A model generated the notes under the pieces. It was not told the origin of the DNA, ran no database searches, and saw only the letters and a program-made list of their open reading frames with translations. This document shows, piece after piece, positions 6,887 to 11,761 of a stretch of DNA of 11,943 nucleotides. Source of the DNA: an uncultured Treponema sp. (lineage in GTDB: Bacteria; Spirochaetota; Spirochaetia; Treponematales; Treponemataceae); NCBI GenBank assembly GCA_905236465.1, contig CAJOQA010000155.1, positions 1-11,943 of the forward strand, given 5' to 3'. Every line of letters begins with the position of its first letter. Positions within the stretch are counted from its first letter, which is position 1. Position numbers and translations under genes: made by a program.

Positions 6887-7000
6887 AATTTCATGCCCTC
6901 CATGATTCTCTTACGTAAGGCTTCTTGCCCTACGCCTGATGGGTTTGTGCGAGCGTAGCCAGTTATTGCGCCCCTGGCCGCCGGTTTAGACTCCCACAGC
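6887..7000 (-). promoter_or_regulatory. GC-rich structured leader of flaB copy 2 with a hairpin over the ribosome site
   Basis: This leader is visibly richer in G+C than the surrounding spacer. The last element, 6892-6904, reads CATGGAGGGCATG on the minus strand: a CATG/CATG stem presenting GAGGG, with the Shine-Dalgarno sequence GGAGGG 9 nt before the ATG and the core ATGGA (ANGGA) expected for CsrA. Further up, GCGGCCAG can pair with CTGGC-TA-CGC, while the same CTACGC can pair instead with a downstream GCGTAG, giving two mutually exclusive hairpins. A perfect palindrome CTTACGTAAG lies at 6910-6919. I see no match to a riboswitch class I know. CsrA binding is inferred from motif and from the known CsrA control of flagellin mRNAs. 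Confidence 0.55.
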
Positions 7001-7001
7001 A

Positions 7002-7038
7002 GGAATTGTTCGTAAAATAAAAACTTTACCAACAATCC
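7002..7038 (-). repeat. Imperfect inverted repeat upstream of flaB copy 2
   Basis: On the plus strand GGAATTGTTCGTAAA (7002-7016) and TTTACCAACAATCC (7025-7038) are inverted copies with one mismatch and one extra base, separated by 8 bases. No U-run follows on either strand, so this is not an intrinsic terminator. It could be an operator or a mRNA structure upstream of the flaB copy 2 leader. It contains TAAAGTTT, identical to the -35 of the flaB copy 1 promoter, but no matching -10 at the right spacing. The stretch 7039-7151 holds nothing else I can support. Confidence 0.5.
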
Positions 7039-7151
7039 ATGCCGTCACAAACTTATGGAAAGCGGTTTTCAAAGAACAAAGTTTCTTCTAAACGAGAAAC
7101 AAAATACAACTGTAAAAACGGATTTAAATAAAAGAACTTCTAAGAGAGCAC

Positions 7152-7211
7152 AAAAAATCCGCACAGTCAGCAGGCTGAAAGTAGGGGAAGCAAAAGCGCT
7201 TCCCTCACTTT
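7152..7211 (-). terminator. Strong hairpin after flaB copy 1, possible attenuating terminator
   Basis: On the minus strand AAAGTGAGGGAAGC and GCTTCCCCTACTTT form a 14-position stem with one wobble and one mismatch, around loop GCTTTT (7178-7211). A run of six T comes only about 20 nt later (7152-7157), after a short CAG/CTG stem. Because the U-run does not abut the stem, this may terminate poorly or serve to protect the 3' end of flaB mRNA. Confidence 0.5.
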
Positions 7212-7218
7212 CTATGTC

Positions 7219-7230
7219 TACTGATCAGTA
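7219..7230. repeat. Perfect 12-bp palindrome just after flaB copy 1
   Basis: TACTGATCAGTA is its own reverse complement and begins 8 nt after the flaB stop. As a DNA palindrome it could be a protein-binding site. It may also be chance, since no second copy was seen in the window. Confidence 0.4.
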
Positions 7231-7237
7231 TACCACA

Positions 7238-8098
7238 CTATTGCAATAATGACAAGACTGTCTGAGACTGTGCATTAGCCTGAGCCAACATAGCAGTTCC
7301 TGCCTGTGTGAGTATCTGGTTCTTGGTGAACTCTACCATCTGTGAAGCCATATCTGTATCGCGGATTCTTGATTCAGATGCCTGAGTATTCTCAGCGGCA
7401 ACATCAAGTCCCTTTACAGCATATTCAAGGCGGTTCTGGTATGCACCAAGATCAGCACGCTGTTTGTTGATCTTTTTCAGAGCTTCATCAAGTGTACCGA
7501 TTGCGCGGTCGGCATCTTCCGGTGTTGCAATTGTTAAAATCTCTTCTGTTCCAAGTTCGCGTACACCAAGAGCTGCTGCTGTCATTGTACCAATGAAAAC
7601 CTGAACGCGCTGATCCATGTTTGCACCAATGTGGAGCCACATAGAAGCAGTTACGCTGTTTTCACCTGTTTCACGAGCAAAACGTCCAGTAAGCATGTTC
7701 ATGCCGTTGAACTGTGCGTGTGAAGCAATGCGGTCTACTTCAGCAACTAGTGCGCTAACTTCAACCTGAATCTGCATGCGGTCTTCAGCAGTGTAGATAC
7801 CGTTAGAAGACTGAACTGAGAGTTCGCGGATTCTCTGGATGATATCTGTTGTTTCCTGCAGATAACCTTCGGTTGTCTGGATGAAGCTGATACCATCAGA
7901 TGCATTCTTTGATGCTCTGTTCAAGCCGCGGATCTGGCTGCGCATCTTTTCAGATACAGCAAGACCTGAAGCGTCATCGCCTGCGCGGTTGATTTTTTCG
8001 CCAGAAGAAAGTTTTTCCATATCTTTCTGAAGAGAAACACCTGTTACTCCTAAAGAACGATTGGCGAACATTGCGGACATGTTGTGGTTGATTACCAT
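7238..8098 (-). CDS. flaB: Periplasmic flagellar filament core flagellin FlaB (copy 1)
   Basis: 286 residues with the D0/D1 flagellin domains only: N-terminus MVINHNMSAMFANRSLG, C-terminus AQSQTVLSLLQ, no cysteine, no signal peptide. The frame is open to an ATG at 8111-8113, but that ATG lies in the Shine-Dalgarno sequence itself (ATGGAGG). The true start is the ATG at 8096-8098, 8 nt after GGAGG, which restores the conserved MVINHNMS start shared with copy 2. It forms the core of the periplasmic flagellar filament together with copy 2. The D1 motif is VEVSALV where copy 2 has VEVSQLV. Expression is probably driven by the sigma-28 type promoter at 8255-8282 and repressed after transcription by CsrA through the leader. 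Copy 2 lies 351 nt downstream, and the gap has a hairpin but no good promoter. Confidence 0.97.
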   Translation of the reverse strand: MVINHNMSAMFANRSLGVTGVSLQKDMEKLSSGEKINRAGDDASGLAVSEKMRSQIRGLNRASKNASDGISFIQTTEGYLQETTDIIQRIRELSVQSSNGIYTAEDRMQIQVEVSALVAEVDRIASHAQFNGMNMLTGRFARETGENSVTASMWLHIGANMDQRVQVFIGTMTAAALGVRELGTEEILTIATPEDADRAIGTLDEALKKINKQRADLGAYQNRLEYAVKGLDVAAENTQASESRIRDTDMASQMVEFTKNQILTQAGTAMLAQANAQSQTVLSLLQ

Positions 8099-8105
8099 AA
8101 TTTTT

Positions 8106-8197
8106 TCCTCCATGGAATGTGCACAGGCAAAATCCTTTCTGCCTGCTTGTAAAAGATTACATTTGCATTACAAGGCTACACCTGCAATCTTTTACAA
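8106..8197 (-). promoter_or_regulatory. flaB copy 1 leader: long stem-loop, GGA hairpin and GGA-containing ribosome site (candidate CsrA target)
   Basis: Three elements follow each other on the minus strand. First, TTGTAAAAGATT (8186-8197) and AATCTTTTACAA (8147-8158) are perfect 12-base inverted arms with a 27-base loop. Second, CAGGC (8141-8145) and GCCTG (8124-8128) form a hairpin whose loop AGAAAGGATTTT holds AAGGA (ANGGA). Third, the ribosome site CATGGAGGA contains two GGA triplets, starting about 24 nt after the loop GGA. A hairpin GGA site plus a second GGA site over the Shine-Dalgarno sequence is the layout of CsrA-repressed flagellin leaders (hag of Bacillus subtilis, flaB of Borrelia burgdorferi). 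The structures are seen in the sequence; CsrA binding is inferred. Confidence 0.65.
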
Positions 8198-8254
8198 TGA
8201 AGTCCTGGCCGTTATCTTCTACGAAGTTGAGCAACCATGATACTTCAATATAGT

Positions 8255-8282
8255 TTTTCGGAACGTCAGATAAAAAACTTTA
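8255..8282 (-). promoter_or_regulatory. Sigma-28 (FliA) type promoter of flaB copy 1
   Basis: On the minus strand TAAAGTTT (8275-8282), 12 nt, TCCGAAAA (8255-8262). The FliA consensus is TAAAGTTT, about 11 nt, GCCGATAA: 8 of 8 and 6 of 8 bases match. The transcript would start near 8248 and have a leader of about 150 nt before the ATG at 8098. Just upstream is a very A/T-rich stretch (8284-8312). Confidence 0.75.
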
Positions 8283-8310
8283 ACATTTTTTACAAAAAAA
8301 TTAAATTTTT

Positions 8311-9009
8311 TTACTTGTCACCCTCCCTTTCGTCAAAATCAGAAATATTTTTGACCATACCCTGTATTACCCTTGCTGCCTTGCCCCTGTGGCTTATGGA
8401 ATTTTTTTGCTCAGGGGTCAACTCTGCCGCTGTTTTGCCTAATCCAGGAATTAAGAAAAGGGGATCATATCCAAAGCCACCAGTCCCCCTTGCATCTTCT
8501 ATTTTGTCAATTAAGATTCCTTCCATAGTTTCTTGGGCCACAAAAATGCGGGAAGGTCCTAAGTAAAGGACCATGGCACAAACGTACCTGCAACTTCTAG
8601 GCCCATTTGGAAAGAGACCCTGGCTTTTATTTATTGAAGTGTCAATGCCACTTTTTAAAACAGCATTTACCTGTTCTATAAGCATTCTGTTTTGGTCTTC
8701 TTGGCTTGTTTTTTCCCCGTCAGGTCTTCCCTGCATGAAGTCAGGCCCACCATACCGGGAAGAGTAGATACCAGGTCCTCCGTCAAGTGCATCCACACAA
8801 ATCCCAGAATCATCTGCAATGACAGGGCTTAAAGTTATATCGTAAAGGGCTTTTGCCTTAATTATGCTGTTTTCATAAAAAGTCTTACCATTTTCAACTG
8901 GATTAAAGCTTATGCCCTGATCTTTTGGTGTTATAATTGTGTGGTTGGGAAAAATCTCTGACATTTCCCTTTTTTTATTTACATTTCCACTTGCCAAATA
9001 AATTTTCAT
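8311..9009 (-). CDS. rdgB: XTP/dITP diphosphatase (RdgB/HAM1 family, non-canonical purine NTP pyrophosphatase)
   Basis: 232 residues. Family landmarks in order: SGNVNK (7-12, substrate loop), NGKTFYENSIIKA (40-52) with the catalytic Glu46, ADDSGICVDALDGGPGIYSSRY (65-86) with Asp66/Asp67, GFGYDPLF (178-185) and SHRGKA (206-211). The enzyme hydrolyses ITP, dITP and XTP to the monophosphate plus pyrophosphate and so keeps deaminated purines out of DNA and RNA. Compared with E. coli RdgB (197 residues) there are roughly 25 extra residues between the SRYGG motif and RYVCAMVLY. The ATG at 9007-9009 gives the canonical N-terminus, has no Shine-Dalgarno sequence, and lies 7 nt after a perfect TATAAT. 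The first 35 nt overlap the upstream helix-turn-helix gene. flaB follows after a 212-nt promoter and leader region. Confidence 0.96.
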   Translation of the reverse strand: MKIYLASGNVNKKREMSEIFPNHTIITPKDQGISFNPVENGKTFYENSIIKAKALYDITLSPVIADDSGICVDALDGGPGIYSSRYGGPDFMQGRPDGEKTSQEDQNRMLIEQVNAVLKSGIDTSINKSQGLFPNGPRSCRYVCAMVLYLGPSRIFVAQETMEGILIDKIEDARGTGGFGYDPLFLIPGLGKTAAELTPEQKNSISHRGKAARVIQGMVKNISDFDEREGDK

Positions 9010-9976
9010 AGACTTGATTATAGTGTGAAATTTTTAGCTTGTCCACATTTTTTTTAGCCTCCATGAGTACGTAGCCTATGTGATTTTCAGTTGTATTCAA
9101 TAATTTTGCAATTATCCTATTTGAAGGAACAGGGCTCATCCTGCTTGTATTGAGTTTTATATTGTTTTTTTCCCAGCTATTTGTCCTGCTTATGTATTTT
9201 CTTGAGATAAGTTGTGCTAAAGCTGAATTTCTGTCTACGTAGTCTTTTGTGAACATGTATCTGTTATGAAAGAAATAGGATTTATTCCTTGTTTTTATGC
9301 AGCTTTCCCTGCGACCTATTTTCTTTTCAATCAGGGAAAGAATATGTGCGCAATACTCTTTTAATCTTGCATAGGGAATTTCTGTAAGTGCACTTACCTG
9401 ATTTAGCATTTCATCTGTCATGTAATAGGCGGATTTTAAGGTTAAAATAAGAACAGCTTCTTTTCTAAGTTTTTCATATTTTTTTTGAAAAACCTCACAA
9501 TCCCCCTTTTTATGTATTTTATACAATTTATTTTTAACATAATTTTCAGAATACTGCTTAAAATCTATTATAGCCTGATTTATTTCACTTCCCTCTAGGC
9601 TTTTACATTCAAATTCTGTTCCTTCATATTGTTTACTGCTTTCTTCATAGCTTTCTGAAAGCATGTAGTTGATGCTTTTTGTGTTTAAGTAATCTTTTGC
9701 TTTTGACCGCTTCCAAACTTGTATGGTGGTGGCTAGAATTCTTGACATGTTTTCTAAAACTTGCTGAACAGTGCTACATTCATCAAAGATTTGGGTAAAT
9801 TTGTAAAATGCAGATAAAATCAGTTCGTGAATGCTGTCGCTTGTAAAGTTTGACAGGTTATAGGTTCCCTTGTTTTTGTAAACAAGCTCTATTAAAACCC
9901 AGGCTCCTGCCTCCTTGCTCATTTTTTTTGCTGCAACTTGTTCCAATGTCTTTTCGATGATTTCTTCTTTGCTCAT
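8975..9976 (-). CDS. Uncharacterised lysine-rich protein with a C-terminal helix-turn-helix, likely sigma-54 dependent
   Basis: I cannot name the family. The 333 residues are mostly helical and basic, with no signal peptide or membrane segment. The C-terminal part PVPSNRIIAKLLNTTENHIGYVLMEAKKNV (about 283-310, shown in two overlapping helices) looks like the helix-turn-helix of sigma region 4: 'IA-LL' turn 'TENHIGYVL' then an A-K-K-N-V helix. A second, weaker HTH-like stretch is at about 174-219 (MTDEMLNQVSALTEIPYARL). This suggests a DNA-binding or sigma-like regulator; a catalytic function is not evident. The ATG has GGAG 8 nt upstream. A near-consensus RpoN promoter lies at 10036-10052, giving a leader of about 50 nt. 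The last 35 nt overlap rdgB and the rdgB sigma-70 promoter lies within its 3' coding end. Confidence 0.85.
   Translation of the reverse strand: MSKEEIIEKTLEQVAAKKMSKEAGAWVLIELVYKNKGTYNLSNFTSDSIHELILSAFYKFTQIFDECSTVQQVLENMSRILATTIQVWKRSKAKDYLNTKSINYMLSESYEESSKQYEGTEFECKSLEGSEINQAIIDFKQYSENYVKNKLYKIHKKGDCEVFQKKYEKLRKEAVLILTLKSAYYMTDEMLNQVSALTEIPYARLKEYCAHILSLIEKKIGRRESCIKTRNKSYFFHNRYMFTKDYVDRNSALAQLISRKYISRTNSWEKNNIKLNTSRMSPVPSNRIIAKLLNTTENHIGYVLMEAKKNVDKLKISHYNQVYENLFGKWKCK
9017..9045 (-). promoter_or_regulatory. Sigma-70 promoter for rdgB inside the upstream gene
   Basis: On the minus strand TGGACA (9040-9045), 17 nt, TATAAT (9017-9022): 5 of 6 and 6 of 6 consensus bases with ideal spacing. 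Only 7 nt (CAAGTCT) separate TATAAT from the rdgB ATG, so the expected start point is at or within 1-2 nt of the A of ATG. It lies in the coding 3' end of the helix-turn-helix gene. Confidence 0.7.
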
Positions 9977-10035
9977 ACTTTTCTCTCCAGTGAATTATTT
10001 TTTTTAGCTTCTTAAAAGAGCCTCGAAAAACTTAT

Positions 10036-10052
10036 AGCAATAAGTGTGCCAA
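10036..10052 (-). promoter_or_regulatory. Sigma-54 (RpoN) promoter of the helix-turn-helix gene
   Basis: The minus strand reads TTGGCACACTTATTGCT. It matches the -24/-12 consensus TGGCAC-N5-TTGC[A/T] at every specified position, with the invariant GG (10049-10050) and GC (10037-10038) exactly 10 nt apart. The start point would be near 10025, 49 nt before the ATG. It is non-coding DNA. Sigma-54 promoters need an ATP-dependent enhancer-binding protein. Confidence 0.8.
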
Positions 10053-10110
10053 GAAGAATTTTTGTAGATTTTTACTTTTTTTGGAGAAAAATATGCAGGA
10101 AAACTTGTTT

Positions 10111-10222
10111 ATTTTGCAAGAAAAATTTCTTTTCTTGCAAAATTCTTTACAAAAATACAAGATTCCTTTTTTTTCTTTTAAAAATCTTTACAGATTTACA
10201 AGAAAAATTTTTTTTTGCAAGA
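10111..10222. repeat. Inverted repeat and extra half-site (TTTTGCAAGA) upstream of the sigma-54 promoter
   Basis: ATTTTGCAAGAAAA (10111-10124) and TTTTCTTGCAAAAT (10130-10143) are perfect 14-base inverted arms with a 5-base spacer. The 10-mer TTTTGCAAGA occurs in each arm and once more at 10213-10222. A 12-mer CAAGAAAAATTT is repeated at 10117-10128 and 10199-10210, and looser TACAAGA copies are at 10156-10162 and 10197-10203. Relative to the expected start point the inverted repeat is at about -86 to -118, the usual distance for an enhancer-binding protein site. No U-run follows the stem, so it is unlikely to be the terminator of the upstream nrnA-like gene. Confidence 0.6.
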
Positions 10223-10234
10223 TGTAGCTCTTGT

Positions 10235-11218
10235 TTAAAGGACTTTTGAAAACTCTTTTATAATCGCTGGCAACAAGGTTTCAACCCTGCCTTCTATGCT
10301 GGCACCAGAGGCATTTTTATGTCCGCCGCCACCAAACTTTGAGGCTATAGCGCTTACATCGCAACTTTTTCTTGACCGAAAGCCCGCGGTGCAGGAGTTT
10401 TCTGTTTCCTGTCTAAGGAAAAGGACTGCTTCTACCCCATCAACGGCAAGCATCAGGGTGTACAGGGCATCGCTGTCCCTTCCTTCTTGCCCGTAGCGTC
10501 GGGTGTCCTCCATCTTTTCATAGGTAGCTACAAGTTTTCCCCCACAGTATCTTTCTGCACGGTCTAGCATAATGCCCAATAATTTTCTGGTAGACCAGGC
10601 TTTGCCACCTGACATGTCCTGATATGTGTCTCGTGGAGATGTGCCTGCTTCTACTAGGCGGGAGGCCGCATTAAAGACTTGGGCATCGTTTTCGTTTAAG
10701 TAGCGAAAAAAACCTGAATCAGTGCTTAGCCCAAAGAAAAGAATTTTTGCTTCTTCTTTGCTGGGTTTTCCCACTACTGCCTCAAATAGCTGCTGCACCA
10801 AAAGAGATGCTGCTGGACTTGTAGGATCTATAATTGTGTTTTCTTTTGAAGAGTCTGCTGTTTTGTGATGGTCTATTATAAATGTGTCGAAACCTTTTAA
10901 ATCCCCGTCAATTTCGCCAAGTCTTGAAAGTTCTGAGCAGTCAACAATTATCAGACCGCATTTGTCCCTTTCATCTTGTGTCATAAAGGGGAGTGTCGCA
11001 GTAAAGGTGTCTGCGTACTGTTTTATTTCTGTCCGCTTAAATGGACCTGCGTTCAATAGGATGTAGGGTTTACCCTTGTTTTTCAATATGAAAGAAACCC
11101 CTAGACTGCTAGCTACACAGTCCCCATCAGGTTCCTTGTGGCCTGCAATTATGAATGTTTCGTGACTGTTTATAAAAGAAGAGAAAGAGTCAGTCTGCTC
11201 TTTTGTTAGGAGAAGCAT
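10235..11218 (-). CDS. DHH/DHHA1 family phosphoesterase, NrnA-like (nanoRNase / pAp phosphatase)
   Basis: 327 residues, the usual length for NrnA. Metal-binding motifs of the DHH domain: GHKEPDGD (26-33, His27, Asp31, Asp33), VDCSE (92-96, Asp93), DHH (116-118) and TDSG (166-169). The DHHA1 domain ends with the substrate-binding glycine-rich motif GGGGHKNASG (about 296-305). NrnA enzymes degrade 2-5 nt RNA oligomers (including pGpG from c-di-GMP breakdown) and dephosphorylate pAp, using Mn2+ in the cytoplasm. Among DHH proteins, the length without extra CBS or membrane domains favours NrnA over GdpP, but substrate choice is not proven. The ATG has AAGGA at 7-8 nt. It begins 21 nt downstream of a terminator, so read-through or a compact promoter must supply it. 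Confidence 0.9.
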   Translation of the reverse strand: MLLLTKEQTDSFSSFINSHETFIIAGHKEPDGDCVASSLGVSFILKNKGKPYILLNAGPFKRTEIKQYADTFTATLPFMTQDERDKCGLIIVDCSELSRLGEIDGDLKGFDTFIIDHHKTADSSKENTIIDPTSPAASLLVQQLFEAVVGKPSKEEAKILFFGLSTDSGFFRYLNENDAQVFNAASRLVEAGTSPRDTYQDMSGGKAWSTRKLLGIMLDRAERYCGGKLVATYEKMEDTRRYGQEGRDSDALYTLMLAVDGVEAVLFLRQETENSCTAGFRSRKSCDVSAIASKFGGGGHKNASGASIEGRVETLLPAIIKEFSKVL

Positions 11219-11239
11219 GATATTTTCCTTGTATAGTGC

Positions 11240-11280
11240 AAAAAAGCCGAGGCTACTTTAAAAACAGTCCCGGCTTTTTT
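11240..11280 (-). terminator. Rho-independent terminator between the secreted-protein gene and the nrnA-like gene
   Basis: AAAAAAGCCG (11240-11249) and CGGCTTTTTT (11271-11280) form a stem flanked by A6/T6 runs, so it can work on both strands. On the minus strand GCCGGG-A-CT can extend the pairing with AG-C-CTCGGC. It follows the 146-aa gene stop by about 20 nt and closes the argF unit. Confidence 0.85.
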
Positions 11281-11300
11281 AGAATTAAAATGTGAAAAGG

Positions 11301-11741
11301 TTAGAATTTAATATCGATAGTTTGTGTATCAGCAGAAACTTCTGTTTTAGTTCCGTTAGGAGCAACTCCCCACACTGGATCTAAGCGGCTGGGGTTTACA
11401 GTCAGCAGAATCTTGTAAAGGTCTCCGCCCTTGTACAATACTGTCATGTAGGAACCCATACCAGCAGGTTTTGTGCGGAAGTCTAACTTGCGGTCAAGAC
11501 CGTTCTTGAACCAAGCCTTGGGAACTGCAATCTGACCAATGTCCAGGCCCTGCTTTTCATAGTAAATAATATAAGCATCCGCCTGATCGAGAATCTTGAA
11601 TACAGGAACGCTCTGGTATGAGAGTTCAGAAACGTTGTCCCCATGATCCCAGATTTTCTTTTCTGATTTAGATTCTTCCTGTGCAAAGACAGAAAAAGCC
11701 ATACATGCTGCGAGCATAAATGCGATTATAACCTTCTTCAT
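11301..11741 (-). CDS. Small secreted protein of unknown function, 146 aa
   Basis: A clear Sec signal peptide: MKK, then the hydrophobic core VIIAFMLAACMAFSVFA with likely cleavage after AFSVFA before QEESKSEKK. A Cys at position 13 lies within the hydrophobic core, and the context AAC-MAF is not a convincing lipobox, so a soluble periplasmic or exported protein is more likely. The mature part is about 125 residues, beta-rich by composition (VPVFKILDQADAYIIYYEK, YMTVLYKGGDLYKILLTV). I do not recognise the family. The ATG has AGGAAGG immediately upstream (AGGA at 8 nt). It starts 20 nt after the argF stop, so the two are probably co-transcribed, and a terminator follows. Function cannot be inferred from argF alone. 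Confidence 0.88.
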   Translation of the reverse strand: MKKVIIAFMLAACMAFSVFAQEESKSEKKIWDHGDNVSELSYQSVPVFKILDQADAYIIYYEKQGLDIGQIAVPKAWFKNGLDRKLDFRTKPAGMGSYMTVLYKGGDLYKILLTVNPSRLDPVWGVAPNGTKTEVSADTQTIDIKF

Positions 11742-11761
11742 AAATCCTTCCTCAGGCTTCC

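Noticed and set aside
5951..6917. Shared 10-mer CTCTTACGTA at 5951-5960 and 6908-6917
   Set aside because: Two copies of a 10-mer in different contexts (terminator flank and leader) are not enough to claim a repeat element.
6910..6975. c-di-GMP (GEMM-I) riboswitch in the flaB copy 2 leader
   Set aside because: A few words such as CGCACAAACC and GGGCAAGAAGCC look similar, but the conserved core and stem order could not be aligned.
7001..7028. TAAAGTTT at 7021-7028 as a sigma-28 promoter for flaB copy 2
   Set aside because: The expected -10 position reads CAATTCCT, with little match to GCCGATAA, and the hexamer is part of an inverted repeat.
7055..7249. 64-codon plus-strand open frame between the flagellins
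   Set aside because: It runs through the hairpin, the palindrome and the end of flaB, has no ribosome site, and its composition is that of spacer DNA.
8099..8113. In-frame ATG at 8111-8113 as start of flaB copy 1, adding MEEKI
   Set aside because: It lies within the Shine-Dalgarno sequence ATGGAGG, and the ATG at 8098 gives the conserved MVINHNMS start shared with copy 2.
8294..8312. A7-TTTAA-T7 hairpin at the rdgB stop as a terminator
   Set aside because: The stem has only A-U pairs and no following U-run beyond the arm; too weak to call.
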